Positions 11,088-22,801 of a DNA stretch of 64,000 nucleotides are shown here, piece by piece. Both the position numbers and the translations under genes were made by a program. Source of the DNA: Glebionis coronaria (lineage: Eukaryota > Streptophyta > Magnoliopsida > Asterales > Asteraceae). Under the pieces are notes generated by a model. The model was not told the origin of the DNA. It ran no database searches and saw nothing but the letters and a program-made list of their open reading frames with translations. Each line of letters starts with the position of its first letter. The stretch's first letter is position 1. The DNA lies in NCBI GenBank assembly GCA_025667525.1, contig CM046878.1:398804433-398868432 (forward strand), in the 5' to 3' direction.

Positions 11088-11096
11088 TATAAATAG
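11088..11096 (+). promoter_or_regulatory. TATA box of Athila 2 5' LTR
   Basis: TATAAATAG lies 446 bases into the LTR, with the same site at 20655-20663 in the 3' LTR. The upstream U3 is rich in GAAGA-like purine runs. Confidence 0.7.
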
Positions 11097-11514
11097 ACCT
11101 TCCCTTCACAATTTTCAAGCTAGTTCATTTTTCTGTTTCTTTTTCTCCTAGTTCGTAGGAAACCAACTCCCTTAAGGAGATTGGTGATTTTTACTTTTCT
11201 TTGATTTCCTCCAAAATCTTGTAAGTTTAATCTTTTATTTTGTTTTGTAAAACCTTAATATTTCAATATCAAGTTTCCTTATAATCTTGTTCTATCTTTT
11301 CTATTTGATTCTCTAGTTCTAAGCTTTTATTTTATTGGTTTTGATCTTCAAAAACAAGTGGGTTTTGAGTTTTTGTTGATTTGGATTGATGTTTATCATG
11401 AGTAAATGATTAGTGGTTAAATTGGTTTAAGTTTTGGTTAAAAACTTGGTGGATTTTGGTTAAATTCGTGTTGATATTCATTCCCCTGTTCTTCGCGTTT
11501 ATTCATTTCCCCAG

Positions 11515-12042
11515 ATTCCGAATGAACCAATCATTCCGAATCAAGGATTTGAACAAGATATTCCGGATGAGTATTATGTGTTAAGTATTCCGGATCAACA
11601 ACATTCCGAACGAAGCTTTTATTTTAATTATTCCGAATGAGTGCAAAACATTCCGAATAAACGATTTGTTTTGATTTATTTCGAATCAACATAATATTCC
11701 GAGTGAAGAGTCATTATTCCGAATAAGCATTGTTTTCCGAATGAGTTTTCTGTTTTAATTATTCCGAATAAAGGATATTCCGAACGAAGTCGATATTCCG
11801 GATGAAGGTCAAGTTTTCCGAATGAACAACTCTTTCCGAATCAACACCTTTTCCGAATGAACCCTAGATATTCCGAATGAGCTTCTTTGATTTGATTATT
11901 CCGGATGAGTGTAAGTATTCCGCATGAGCTACTTATTCCGAACGAATGATTTTATTCCGGATCAACATTATATTCCGGATGAACACAAGTTATTCAGCAT
12001 GAACTGATTATTCCGGATCAAGCTTTACATTCCGAATCAGAT
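11515..12042 (+). repeat. Array of ATTCCGAAT/ATTCCGGAT words in Athila 2 5' LTR
   Basis: About 28 copies of TTCCGAAT or TTCCGGAT, usually followed by GA or CAA, at irregular spacing of about 12-30 bases. The CG core survives in nearly all copies. The 3' LTR holds the same array at 21082-21343, continuing at 30489-30752 beyond Athila 3. Confidence 0.92.
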
Positions 12043-12334
12043 GTTTTTCTAAGATAAGGTATTTTACTGTTTTAAGTTTTAAGTTGAATCCAGGTTTCAG
12101 TTTCATTAATTGCTTTTAGTATATTTATTATTTCACGCACTTACCTTTTTAGTAGAAATAGATCAAAAGCTCCCCCATTTAGTTACCAAGAACAACAATT
12201 CCACTCTGAACCGTGATCGATTCGAGAAGATACCGAGAACGAGACAACGACCAATATAATTGGGTACGAGCAACGCAAAGAAAGATCTTGCAAAAGCTAC
12301 ATTTTTAATTAACTAAAAAAAACAGTTATTAAAA

Positions 12335-12349
12335 TGGCGCCGCTGCCGG
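12335..12349 (+). other. Primer binding site (tRNA-Asp type), Athila 2
   Basis: TGGCGCCGCTGCCGG, three bases after the LTR end, complements the tRNA-Asp 3' end with one mismatch. Confidence 0.87.
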
Positions 12350-12357
12350 CTCTTTTC

Positions 12358-12534
12358 GTAAGAATCAACGGTTTCTTGTGAGAAATATTGGATTTTGGGA
12401 TCCGTTCTTTCGGGAGCGTTATTTTCAAGCACAAAAATTTTCAAAAACCCATAAAAATATAAAATTTTCAAAAATACAAAAAATTAAAAAACCTATAAAA
12501 ACCAAAAATATTTTCTCTTGCATTTTCTTTTTAG
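12358..12534 (+). other. Putative leader intron before Athila 2 gag
   Basis: GTAAGA, a good plant donor, starts at 12358. A pyrimidine-rich run ending TTTTTAG stops 3 bases before the gag ATG at 12538. At 177 bases it is AT-rich with no ORF. A stem with a TTCG tetraloop lies at 12404-12417. Confidence 0.42.
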
Positions 12535-12537
12535 TGT

Positions 12538-13455
12538 ATGCGTACTCGATCAACGTCTTATCCCGAGCCCGAGACTCTCGATAATTTAGACATGGCCGGT
12601 GTACTCAACAACAATAATAATCCACCTCACCCCAACATGAATAATCCACCCCTACCCGACTTACGAACCATGGAGGAGCTATGCCAACCTACGATGAACG
12701 GGCGTGGAGGCCCGATTGTGCTGATGCAAATCACGGCTCAGGAGTTTTCGTTGAAGCTTCACATGATTCAACAAGTGCAAACTAATCCATTTCGCGGATT
12801 GCCGGATGATGATGCCAACAAGCACCTCGACAAATTCATTACAATTACCCAAAGCATGAAGATGCCCGGTGTTTCTATGGATGTCCTTCTCCTTCAACTC
12901 TTTCCACACACACTTTCTCACCATGCCGAAAAATGGTTTGACCGTCTTCCAAAAAATTCTATTCATACTTGGGATGACATGACTCAACGCTTTTTGTCGC
13001 GCTACTTCCCACCATCCATGGTCACGAGCCTTCGTAACCAAATTAGTGGATTCATGCAAGACAATGATGAATCGCTCTTTGATGCTTGGGAACGATACAA
13101 TGATTTGATCGACCGTTGTCTAAATCACAACATGCTCCCCGTCACTCCCATTGATACTTTCTACAATGGTCTCACTTTTCGTGATCGTGACACGATCAAC
13201 GCTGCCGCCGATGGTACTTTTATGAAAAGGAGACCGGAGGAGTGTAGAGAGTTGATTGAAAACATGACTACTCACCACAAGAATTGGGATTCATCCGCAT
13301 CCTCAAGATCTTATCCGAGAGTCAATGTTTCATCTACTTCTTCCACCACCGACATGTCCGCCATGGAACGAGCCATTATCGAAATGAGCAAAAACATGCA
13401 AATTTTGGCTAGTAACCATACTCAACAAGCTAAAGCCGTTGTAAAATTCTTGTGA
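12538..13455 (+). pseudogene. gag: Athila 2 gag N-terminal and core
   Basis: Starts Met-Arg-Thr-Arg-Ser at the ATG 3 bases after the putative acceptor. The gag core spans about residues 45-210 of 305, with the same signature segments as Athila 1 and 3 and a Met-Lys-Arg-Arg-Pro-Glu-Glu-Cys end. An extra base near 13445 shifts the frame and creates the stop at 13453-13455. The knuckle continues in frame from 13448. The product would form the virus-like particle in the cytoplasm. Confidence 0.9.
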
Positions 13456-15480
13456 AACATATGGTGGTCCTCATTCTTACAATGATTGTCCTTCTACTCA
13501 AGGCAATTTTTGTGAAAACGTTAACGCGACATACGGTACTTATCACACGGGAGGCTATCAAGCTCGTCCTCAAGGAGGCCGTAACTTTCTAAGTTATCGT
13601 TCAAACAACTATCTTACTCCACCCGGTTTTACTCCTCAAAACCAAAACCAACAACAAAGCTATAACCGAAATCACCAATCCCAACCTCGTGCTAACAATC
13701 AATATCAATCCCAAAGAAAACCATACCCATCTCAAGGAAATTCTCAAGCTTACCAAGCTCCACCTCTCAATCAACCGATGGCATTGAATCAAGACCTCGA
13801 GACGTTCATGAGGACTAATAGAGAGATGGTGACGAATCTTCAGAGTCAATTCATCAACTTGAAGGAAGACATGGCGAAACAAGGGAGTGATATTCGAGCC
13901 GAGCTAAGGAATGACATGGCAAAACAAAGCAATGGTATTCGCGCAGACATGAGAGACTCTTTCAGCACTCAAGCGGATAATATACGTGATATGATCAGTT
14001 CGCTCTTCCAAGGTAATCAACCCTCTTCTTCGGGTACTCTTCCGAGTAACACCGTTGCTAACCCAAGAGGGGAGATGAAAGCAATCACCACTCGTAGTGG
14101 AAAAGGTTATACGGAACCCGAGCTTCCTACACCTCCACCTGTGATTGTGAACAAGGAAAAAGAGCAACTTTCCTCACCTCCTTTGCCTTCTACCCCCATT
14201 CCCCCACCACCCGCGGTTGTGAGTGATCCTACTCCCCTAAATCCTTCCTCTTCATCTGATATACCTTATCCTTCAAGGTTGAGGAAAGAGAAGCAAAAGA
14301 GCAAGGATGATATTCAAGTTTCAAACTTTCTCAAAATGTTTAAACAATTGAATTTTAACATCTCCTTTGCCGAGGCTCTCGCTCACATGCCTAAATATGC
14401 GAAGATGTTTAAAGATCTTCTTAGTGACAAGGAGAAGCTTCTTGACATTGCTCAGACCCAACTTAATGAGAATTGCTCCGCGGTTCTCTTAAGGAAATTG
14501 CCCACCAAACTTGGTGACCCGGGTCGCTTCTTGATTCCTTGCAACTTCCCGGGAGTAGAGAATTGCATGGCCCTAGCCGATCTAGGTGCCAGTATAAACT
14601 TAATGCCTTTAAGTGTTTGGAAGCAATTATCTCTCCCCGGGCTAGTCCCCACCAAAATGACTTTGGAAATAGCTAACCGTACGGTTGCTTATCCAGTGGG
14701 GATAGCCGAAGACGTCTTCGTTGGCGTTGACAAATTCACCTTCCCGGCGGATTTTGTTGTCGTTGACTACGAGATGGATCCTCGTGTTCCATTAATCATT
14801 GGACGTCCCTTCTTGAGGACCGGTCGCACTCTCATTGATGTAGCCGCGGGCGAAATAATCATGAGAGTTGGTGACGACAAAATTGTCTTCAACATGGGTA
14901 AGATTTCTAAGCAACCTTATTCATATGAGAGTGTTAATGCTATTGATGTTCTCGATGAGGCTTGTGAAGAACACTTTAATGATGCTTGCAAAAGTAATCT
15001 CTCTTCTCTACCCAATGTTGAGACCGTTGCCTCAATTGCTCCGTCATTGACTCCATTTGGAGAAAGTGACTTTCTTTTGGATGATTTTGAAGCTAGCTTG
15101 GGTCTACTTGATCTTAAGTATGATGATTCTCCCACCGATTGGGAAGAAGACATTCATACAATTGAGAAACTTCTCAATGAAGACCCTTTTTCTCCTCCTT
15201 CTCCTAAAGAGGTGACTAATGATGATCCATCGTTCGTTACACCATCTATTGAGGATCCTCCTACTCTTGAGCTTAAGGACTTACCTCCTCATCTCGAGTA
15301 TGTTTTCTTAGAAGGAATTGATCAACTTCCTGTTATCATTGCTAAGGACTTAAAAACCGATGAGAAAATTCGTCTCATTGAAGTTCTCAAGAAACATAAA
15401 CGAGCTATCGCTTGGAAAATCTCCGATATTCGCGGAATTGATCCTCACTTTTGCACACATAAAATTCTCATGGAGGACGA
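13448..15480 (+). pseudogene. gag-pol: Athila 2 gag C-terminus and aspartic protease
   Basis: The first codons give a knuckle-like motif in which the second Cys is Tyr (Cys-Glu-Thr-Tyr, against Cys-Glu-Thr-Cys in Athila 3). A Gln/Asn-rich segment, a coiled-coil-like stretch (13790-14010) and a Pro/Ser-rich linker follow. The protease has Ala-Asp-Leu-Gly-Ala-Ser with Asp at 14579-14581 and Ile-Ile-Gly-Arg-Pro-Phe-Leu at about 14800. An acidic linker with Trp-Glu-Glu-Asp joins it to RT. The frame is open without stops to 16408. Confidence 0.9.
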
Positions 15481-16408
15481 CTTTAAGCCCACAATTCAAA
15501 GCCAACGAAGGGTGAATCCTAAAATCCATGACGTTATCAAAAAAGAGGTTATCAAACTTCTTGATGCGGGCATGATTTATCCCATCTCGGATTCACCATG
15601 GGTTAGTCCAGTCCATTGTGTGCCTAAGAAAGGCAGAATCACCGTTGTGCCCAATCAAAACAACGAGTTGATTCCTACACGTCTCATTACTGGGTGGAGA
15701 GTTTGTATAGACTATCGCAAACTCAATGATGCCACGAGAAAGGATCATTTTGACCAAATGCTTGAACGTTTAGCGGGTAATGAATATTACTGCTTTCTAG
15801 ATGGTTTCTCGGGTTATTTCCAAATACCCATCGATCCCCAAGATCAAGAGAAGACAACATTCACTTGTCCCTATGGCACATTTGCCTACAAAAGAATGCC
15901 TTTTGGCTTATGCAATGCCCCCGGGACTTTCCAAAGGTCGTTGTTGGCTATTTTCCATGACATGGTTGAGCAAACCATGGAAGTCTTCATGGATGATTTC
16001 TCGGTCTTTGGGGATTCATTCTCTTCTTGCCTTGCCAATTTAGAACGTATGCTTAAGCGGTGCGAAGACACTCGCCTTGTTCTAAATTGGGGAAAATGCC
16101 ATTTTATGGTAAAAGAAGGTATTGTGCTAGGACACAAAATCTCAAAAGCCGGTCTTGAAGTCGGCCGTGCTAAAGTGGATGTCATAGCCAAATTACCTCC
16201 ACCTTCAACCGTGAAGGGTGTGAGAAGTTTTCTGGGTCATGCGGGCTTCTATCGTCGATTCATTCAGGATTTCTCTAAAATCGCTCACCCGATGACCCAC
16301 CTCTTGGAAAAAGATACTCCTTTTATCTTTTCCAAAGAGTGTATTGAAGCCTTCAATCTTCTTAAGGATAAGCTAACTAAGGCACCGGTCTTGGTTACCC
16401 CTAATTAG
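15481..16408 (+). pseudogene. pol: Athila 2 reverse transcriptase
   Basis: Typical Ty3/gypsy RT: Asp-Ala-Gly-Met-Ile-Tyr-Pro, Trp-Val-Ser-Pro-Val-His-Cys-Val-Pro-Lys-Lys-Gly, Cys-Ile-Asp-Tyr-Arg-Lys-Leu-Asn, Phe-Leu-Asp-Gly-Phe-Ser-Gly-Tyr, and the catalytic Phe-Met-Asp-Asp at 15986-15997. The segment after Arg-Lys-Asp-His-Phe (about 15750) is shorter by some five residues than I recall for the family, so an in-frame deletion may have removed part of the fold. TAG at 16406-16408 replaces the expected Trp of Pro-Asp-Trp (a G-to-A change). The enzyme copies element RNA to DNA in particles. Confidence 0.93.
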
Positions 16409-16830
16409 GAGCTACCTTTTGAGTTGATGTGCGATGCTAGCGACTTTGCTATTGGAGCGGTTTTGGGCCAAAGAGTGAATAAACACTTCCAACCAATCCA
16501 TTATGCTAGCAAGACAATGACGGGGGCTCAATTGCATTATACGACAACCGAAAAAGAGCTTTTAGCTATTGTCTATGCTTTTGAAAAATTTCGCCCCTAT
16601 CTTGTTTTATCCACCACCATTGTATACACGGACCATTCCGCGTTGAAGTACTTGATGACTAAGCACGACTCTAAGCCAAGACTTCTTCGCTGGGTTTTAC
16701 TCCTTCAAGAATTTAACATTGAAATTCGTGACAAAAAGGGAGCTGAAAACCTAGCCGCGGATCATCTAAGTCGACTTGAGGATCCATATCAAGGGGATCA
16801 TCCGAACAAAGAGATCAATGATTCTTTTCT
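16409..16830 (+). pseudogene. pol: Athila 2 RNase H
   Basis: In frame after the TAG. It holds [14 protein letters not shown] (first catalytic Asp), Thr-Thr-Glu-Lys-Glu-Leu-Leu-Ala (Glu), Tyr-Thr-Asp-His-Ser-Ala-Leu (Asp) and Ala-Asp-His-Leu-Ser-Arg at the end. All expected acidic residues are visible. It would degrade the RNA strand of the hybrid. Confidence 0.92.
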
Positions 16831-18160
16831 CCTTGATACCTTACTGTCTATTTGTGCCAATCTTGATGATACCCCGTGGTTTGCGGACATTGCAAACTAC
16901 TTGGCGGGTGGTGTTCTCATCAAAGGGTTAACATCCCAACAAAAGAAAAAGTTCTTGAGTGATGTTAAGACCTACTTTTGGGATGACCCTTTTCTCTTCA
17001 AACAATGCACTGATTTGATTATTCGCCGATGTGTTGATGGACCGACAGCTTTAGACATTCTCGAGGCTTGCCACAAAGGACTCACCGCTGGTCACTTTGG
17101 TCCCAACTTCACCGCCAAAAAAGTGTTTGACTCGGGATTCTATTGGCCCACCATTTATCGTGATGCTCACGAAATGGTTAAACATTGTGATGCTTGCCAA
17201 AGACAAGGCAAGAGCACACATAAAGATGAGATGCCTCAAAATTTCATACAAGAATGTGAAATCTTTGATGTATGGGGCATCGACTTTATGGGGCCATTCC
17301 CTTCTTCTAAAGGAAACAAGTACATCCTCGTAGCTGTTGACTATGTTTCTAAATGGGTTGAAGCCAAGGCCCTCCTAACGAACGATGCGAGGGTGGTTGT
17401 GAACTTTTTGAAGCAACTGTTTGCTCGATTCGGTGTTCCTCGTACTATAATCAGTGACCGCGGGACTCATTTTTGCAATGATAAATTTGCAAAAGTCATG
17501 GCTAAGTATGGTGTCAATCACCGTCTTTCCACCGCTTATCATCCTCAAACCAACGGTCAAGCCGAGATATCCAACCGTGGATTGAAGCGAATTTTGGAAC
17601 GTACTGTGGGAGAGCATCGTGCCTCGTGGGCCGATAAGTTAGATGATGCTTTGTTGGCTTTCCGTACCGCCTATAAGACACCGATTGGTTGTACACCTTA
17701 TCCTCTTGTGTACGTGAAAGCATGCCACCTCCCTATCGAGCTGGAACATAAGGCCTATTGGGCCTTGAAGTGGTCTAACTTCGACATCAACAAAGCCGGT
17801 GATCTTCGCAAGATTCAACTCAACGAGTTAAATGAACTGAGGAATGAAGCTTACGAGAACTCATTGATCTACAAGGAGAAGACCAAGATCATCCACGATG
17901 CTAGAATTAAGAACCGAGAGTTCCACGTTGGTGATCAAGTCTTACTTTTTAACTCTAGGTTGAAGATCTTCTCGGGCAAGTTGAAGAGCCGCTGGTATGG
18001 TCCATTCACCATCGCCAAAGTCTTTCCCTATGGCACCATTGAGCTTTCTCAGCCAAATGGGCCCAATTTTAAGGTGAATGGCCAGCGTTTGAAGTTGTAC
18101 TTTGGTGAGGACATCTCTCATGAGATGATTCCATCCCTCACCACGTTTCCCATACATTAG
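16831..18160 (+). pseudogene. pol: Athila 2 integrase
   Basis: Open to the stop at 18158-18160. The zinc-binding region reads His-Lys-Gly-Leu-Thr-Ala-Gly-His and Cys-Asp-Ala-Cys-Gln (17074-17200). The catalytic core has Gly-Ile-Asp-Phe-Met-Gly-Pro-Phe (about 17280), Ile-Ser-Asp-Arg-Gly-Thr-His-Phe (about 17450) and Gly-Gln-Ala-Glu (about 17560). The C-terminal part has Val-Gly-Asp-Gln-Val-Leu-Leu-Phe and Arg-Trp-Tyr-Gly-Pro-Phe (17930-18010), like the GPY/F module. There is no internal stop. Because the three elements share LTR tips, this enzyme type could act on Athila 1 and 3 as well (inference). Confidence 0.93.
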
Positions 18161-20209
18161 TTCGGGACCGAGTCAGGCTCGTGACTCGGTTAACAAAAAC
18201 AAGTGCTCCTCGGGAGGCAACCCGAGTATCTATCCCCCCTTTTCCCGTTTTTCATCCTAAGTGTAGGGGGAGCTATATAGGTTGCTTGTGTTTGTATGGT
18301 GATGTGATTACAGGGATAAGTGCACTCTTGGAATCTTTGAAGAACCGTGCTCCCATGTTATCCGCAATTCTGGTTCTATCTCTCAACTATCGTGATTCAA
18401 TTTTCTTCATACTCACATTTGAAATTGATCACTTTAGTTGTCTCCTCATTAACTTGATTTAACCAACGTGCACAATGTCATAAGTGTAGGGGAGACTTTT
18501 CCCACATGCTTAAATATTAAGGACAATGTTTATATTAAGTGTAGGGGAGACTTCTATCGAAGTTTTAAGTGGACTTTTCCATTAAAGTGCCTTCATTTAA
18601 CCGGAAAATTCGATTTTTTTTGACATTTTTCAAAAATTTTAATCTATTTTGGCCTAGTTGTATAGTTGTATTTTCCTTTGTTATGTTTATTTTATTTCCT
18701 TGCTAGAATAAAATTTCAATAAAGTGGTTTTAAATTTTTCAAAGTCGTGAATATTTTGACTCAACCCGAGTTTACTTATCTAAGTTTACTCTAGCTAGTA
18801 TCCTTAACGTGTTTAAGTCAAGTTTTGCTAGGCTTTTATATAAGGAGCTTTAAAACGCGAAAGTCTTAACTCTCACGGGTTAAGAACAAGAAATTTTCGC
18901 AAGTTCCTATAATTGATCCTAGAGAGTCGTTTATCAAGGGAACTTTAAAACGCAAATTCTAAACTTGAAAGAGTCTAAGAAGATGCAAGATCCTATAGGC
19001 GACTCGAAAACCTAAAACTTTGATTTAATTGGCTAAGCATCCATGAGTCTCATTCCTTGAGATTTTAAATTGTGGAGAACGAGAGATGATAGAGTCAATT
19101 ATAAATTTGGTATTCTTTCGTGAATTTATGTGAGTTGATTATAAGCCTATTTTCCCATCGCTTGCTAATAAATTTATCTGCAATAAATAAGGTTGTACGA
19201 TTTGAAAAGTTACTTAGCTTCTAGCCCAAGATCGTTTAAAAGTTGCTCGGTATTAATTAGAGTTCATAGCCAAGGCATAACTTATTGAAGCGGGATGCGA
19301 AGATTGGCGAGTCCGAAAAGGCCCTAACAAGGCATGAGGGCTACATTTTGTTGCTAAAGATCCAAAAGTGATGTGAAGAATCATTTATCGAAAATCATTA
19401 TGAAGGATCGAGACACACGACGAAAAGCAAAAACTCCCCAAAAGTCATGGAGAAGTCTATCCGAAAAGACCCTAGCAAGGTATGAGGATAAATAGATCCA
19501 AGTCCTAAAAGGAGGCGGATCGTTGTATATCAAAGTCCAAAATAAAGATTGGAGAAAAATGAAGAAGTCGTGGTCCAAATATGAAGAATCTCTTAAAACT
19601 TCAAGTGAAGGAATTCCTATTATGAAGAGAAGACCATAATTTCAAGAACGTCTCTCAAAGAATCGAAGTATGAAGTCGCTGCTAAATATCGGTCCGAGAA
19701 AGGTCTCAAATCGTGAAGCGAGTTATGCCAAGATATGAACTTTATGAGGTCCCGAGAAGCAGTTTTAAAAGATTTTGTCCTTTAGCTAACTATTGATCAA
19801 ACCGTCCCACCTTGTTTTCAGCCTAAATAACTATCGAAATAAGTCAAACAATGCATCCTCGTGATCATTCAAGACAACAATAAAATATAAGAGATACACC
19901 TAGGAATAAGGGAGTCTAAGTGAATAATTGGGCCACATGAGTTCGTGTTAGTTTGCTAACTTATAATAACAATGATCTCGTATTTAAGCTTGGTATGGGG
20001 AACGTGAAACTTGAGAATGATGAACATTCATGACAATCTAAAACCCTAATGTAAGTCTTTAAATACTTTACTTGTTTTGTTCTTTTGGTTTCCTTAGTGT
20101 TTAGAATTTAATAAAGGCCAAGGTGGGTTATTTATGATGAGAAATGTAAACAATCCTTTAAAATTATAGCATTGCATGAGGGCATGGCAATGGTTAAGTG
20201 TAAGGGATT
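18161..20209 (+). other. Athila 2 3' noncoding region
   Basis: No long ORF and no env-like frame. Hairpin CTCGGG-AGGCAA-CCCGAG at 18209-18226. AAGTGTAGGGGGA-type motifs at 18259, 18482 and 18537; the last copy, at 20196, is the polypurine tract. Much of the region aligns closely with 7717-9742 of Athila 1. Confidence 0.75.
20196..20209 (+). other. Polypurine tract of Athila 2
   Basis: AAGTGTAAGGGATT directly before the LTR start TGATAGG at 20210. It has AAGGG where the other two elements have AGGGG. Confidence 0.7.
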
Positions 20210-21343
20210 TGATAGGTGTGAAAACACCCATCCTTTTACCACTTATTTCTTGCTAAAACGAGACCAAAACGCGTATTTAATGTCATTTGTTTGGAATTAT
20301 GCGCGGTTTGTGTGTTTGTTGTGTTTTCAGGGCCAACCAGATAAATATTGAAGAAAACATGGGATTGCACGGGTTTTATCGAAGAAAAAGACGAAAAGAC
20401 GAAGTCTATAGTCCAAGAGATGCAAAAGATTTGAAGTCAATGGGCCCATTTGAAGATTTATCGAAGAAAAGGACCAAAGATGGAAGATTTACATATGTCG
20501 AAGAACTCAAGTCTATTAAATGAAGAAATTAAAAGACGAGTTGAATTTATTCGTCGACAAATCACGAATCGAAATCGAAAACGTCAACTTTTCTGTAAAG
20601 ACGAGAAGACAAAAAGAAAGGGAGAAAGACCACTCACCAACCAAAGACAAGGCCTATAAATAGACCTTCCCTTCACAATTTTCAAGCTAGTTCATTTTTC
20701 TGTTTCTTTTTCTCCTAGTTCGTAGGAAACCAACTCCCTTAAGGAGATTGGTGATTTTTACTTTTCTTTGATTTCCTCCAAAATCTTGTAAGTTTAATCT
20801 TTTATTTTGTTTTGTAAAACCTTAATATTTCAATATCAAGTTTCCTTTTAATCTTGTTCTATCTTTTCTATTTGATTCTCTAGTTCTAAGATTTTATTTT
20901 ATTGGTTTTGATCTTCAAAAACAAGTGGGTTTTGAGTTTTTTTTGATTTGGATTGATGTTTATCATGAGTAAATGATTAGTGGTTAAATTGGTTTAAGTT
21001 TTGGTTAAAAACTTGGTGGATTTTGGTTAAATTTGTGTTGATATTCATTCCCCTGTTCTTCGCGTTTATTCATTTCCCCAGATTCCGAATGAACCAATCA
21101 TTCCTAATCAAGGATTTGAACAAGATATTCCGGATGAGTATTACGTGTTAAGTATTCCGGATCAACAACATTCCGAACGAAGCTTTTATTTTAATTATTC
21201 CGAATGAGTGCAAAATATTCCGAATAAATGATTTGTTTTGATTTATTCCGAATCAACATAACATTCTGAGTGAAGAGTCATTATTCCGAATAAGCATTGT
21301 TTTCCGAATGAGTTTTATGTTTTAATTATTCCGAATAAAGGAT
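20210..21343 (+). repeat. Athila 2 3' LTR, left part
   Basis: Matches 10643 onward with scattered single differences and includes TATAAATAG at 20655-20663. It is interrupted inside the TTCCGAAT array by Athila 3 at AGGAT. Confidence 0.93.
21339..21343. repeat. Target site duplication of Athila 3, left copy (AGGAT)
   Basis: AGGAT before 21344 matches AGGAT at 30484-30488. The empty site can be read in the Athila 2 5' LTR near 11770, where AAAGGATATTCCG is uninterrupted. Confidence 0.95.
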
Positions 21344-21845
21344 TGATAGGTTTGTAAACACCCATCCTTTTTACCACTTAATTACAATAATAACTGAGCC
21401 AAAATGTGTATTTTATGTCTTTTATGTCGGAATTATGCGTGGTTTGTGTTTTTGTTGTGATTTAGGACGGAAAGGTGAAAAGTGGAGAAAACACGGGCAT
21501 TCACGGGCATTTACGGACTTTTATTGAAGTAAAAGATGAAAGACGAAGTCAAGAAGTCAAGAGTGCAAAAAGAACGGAAGTCCAAGACCAATTCTGAAGA
21601 TTTATCGAAGAAAAAGTTGAAAGACGGAAGTTTACTTAAAGCCGAAAAACTCAAGTCTATTTTATTGAAGAATTAAAAGACGAGTTCAAAGAAATCCCGA
21701 GCCAAAAGTCATTAAAGTCCAAGATTAAAGAAGATTTAAAGAGTTAAGGACTAATGGTGCAATTAACAAAGAGATTAAGAAGGAAGGACCTAAGGATGCA
21801 ATTTAGAGAAAAGGAAGGAGGGGAGGAAGCTTCCTAATCCTCCCC

Positions 21846-21854
21846 TATATATAG
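21846..21854 (+). promoter_or_regulatory. TATA box of Athila 3 5' LTR
   Basis: TATATATAG, repeated at 29105-29113 in the 3' LTR. It abuts the GGGGAGG/CCTCCCC inverted repeat on its upstream side. Confidence 0.7.
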
Positions 21855-22427
21855 ATCATTAAGTTAATCTTTTTATTTTTTGTTAGCTAATTTGACAAAT
21901 TAGTTCTCCACTTTATTTTATTCACCTTTAATTACTTGTCAATTTAAATACATGTTTTGCACCTTAATTATCTTTTAATTTCCAAGTAAGTGTTTTTAAT
22001 TTTCTTGCTTTAATCTTTATTTGTCTTTGATCAAGTTTACTTTTATCAATCTCATTCTACTCTTCTTCTTTTTAATTCGGTTCAAATTTCGGATTAAGCA
22101 AGTTTTTGCTTAATCCATTTGCTTATTTGATTAAAAGTTTTGTCTTTTCTTTTCCCTTTTAAGTTTTCATACGAAATAGCCATAAGCTTGACAATCTTAT
22201 GTGCTTATTTGGTATTTAACTTAAGTGTTTTCAAAGTTTTATTAAAAGTTTAAGTCTTTTTAATTTTCGTGTCTTGTTTTCGTTGATTTAATACGTTTTA
22301 TCTTTGATCTAGTGTTTTTATTTAGCTTATTGTCTTTTTATTTTGCGTATTGTCCTTGAAAAGTTAAGATTTTTGTGCTTATTTTCGTACTTTTTGAGTT
22401 TTCCTAGTTTTTAGGATCTTCTGGTAA

Positions 22428-22801
22428 GATTTCGCAACTTCTTCATAAATTCGCAATCATTGCGAATTGAACTCTTCTGGTATTGCGAAATCATCTTCTG
22501 GTATTGCGAAATCCATTCCCACAAATTCGCAATCATTGCGAATTTGTACTTCAGGATTGCGAAATCTTCCCTAGCTTTATTGCGAAATTGAATCTTTCTC
22601 CCAATTGCGGAATTGATCTTTTCTGCCTATTGCGAAATCTTAGTTTTGTATTGCGAATTCTTGTCATTTGTGGGAATTGCGGAATCTTGGCTGAGTATTG
22701 CAATTCATTCTTTTCAATTGCGAATTCTTCAACTTTTTACAATTGCGAATTTATTCCTTTAATTGCGACATTAATTCAGTTTTTATTTAATTGCGAATTT
22801 T
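22428..22801 (+). repeat. Array of TTGCGAA words in Athila 3 5' LTR
   Basis: About 20 copies of ATTGCGAAT or TTGCGAAAT; two copies pair head to head as ATTCGCAAT-C-ATTGCGAAT. Some units here are altered (TTGCGGA, TTGCAAT) where the 3' LTR keeps TTGCGAA. The 3' LTR array is 29687-30086. Confidence 0.92.

Larger units (their letters stand above)
10643..12331 (+). repeat. Athila 2 5' LTR
   Basis: Starts TGATAGG and ends TTATTA before the primer site. The tip and purine-rich U3 resemble Athila 1 and 3, but the middle carries a different word array (TTCCGAAT, 11515-12042). TATAAATAG lies at 11088-11096. The 3' LTR copy is 20210-21343 plus 30489-31042. Confidence 0.93.

Noticed and set aside
11515..12042. 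CRISPR-like array of short repeats with spacers
   Set aside because: The words are too short and degenerate, spacers vary in length, and the context is a plant LTR.
18161..20209. Env-like ORF after Athila 2 pol
   Set aside because: No frame of more than about 95 codons and no signal or membrane pattern; the region is conserved as noncoding DNA.
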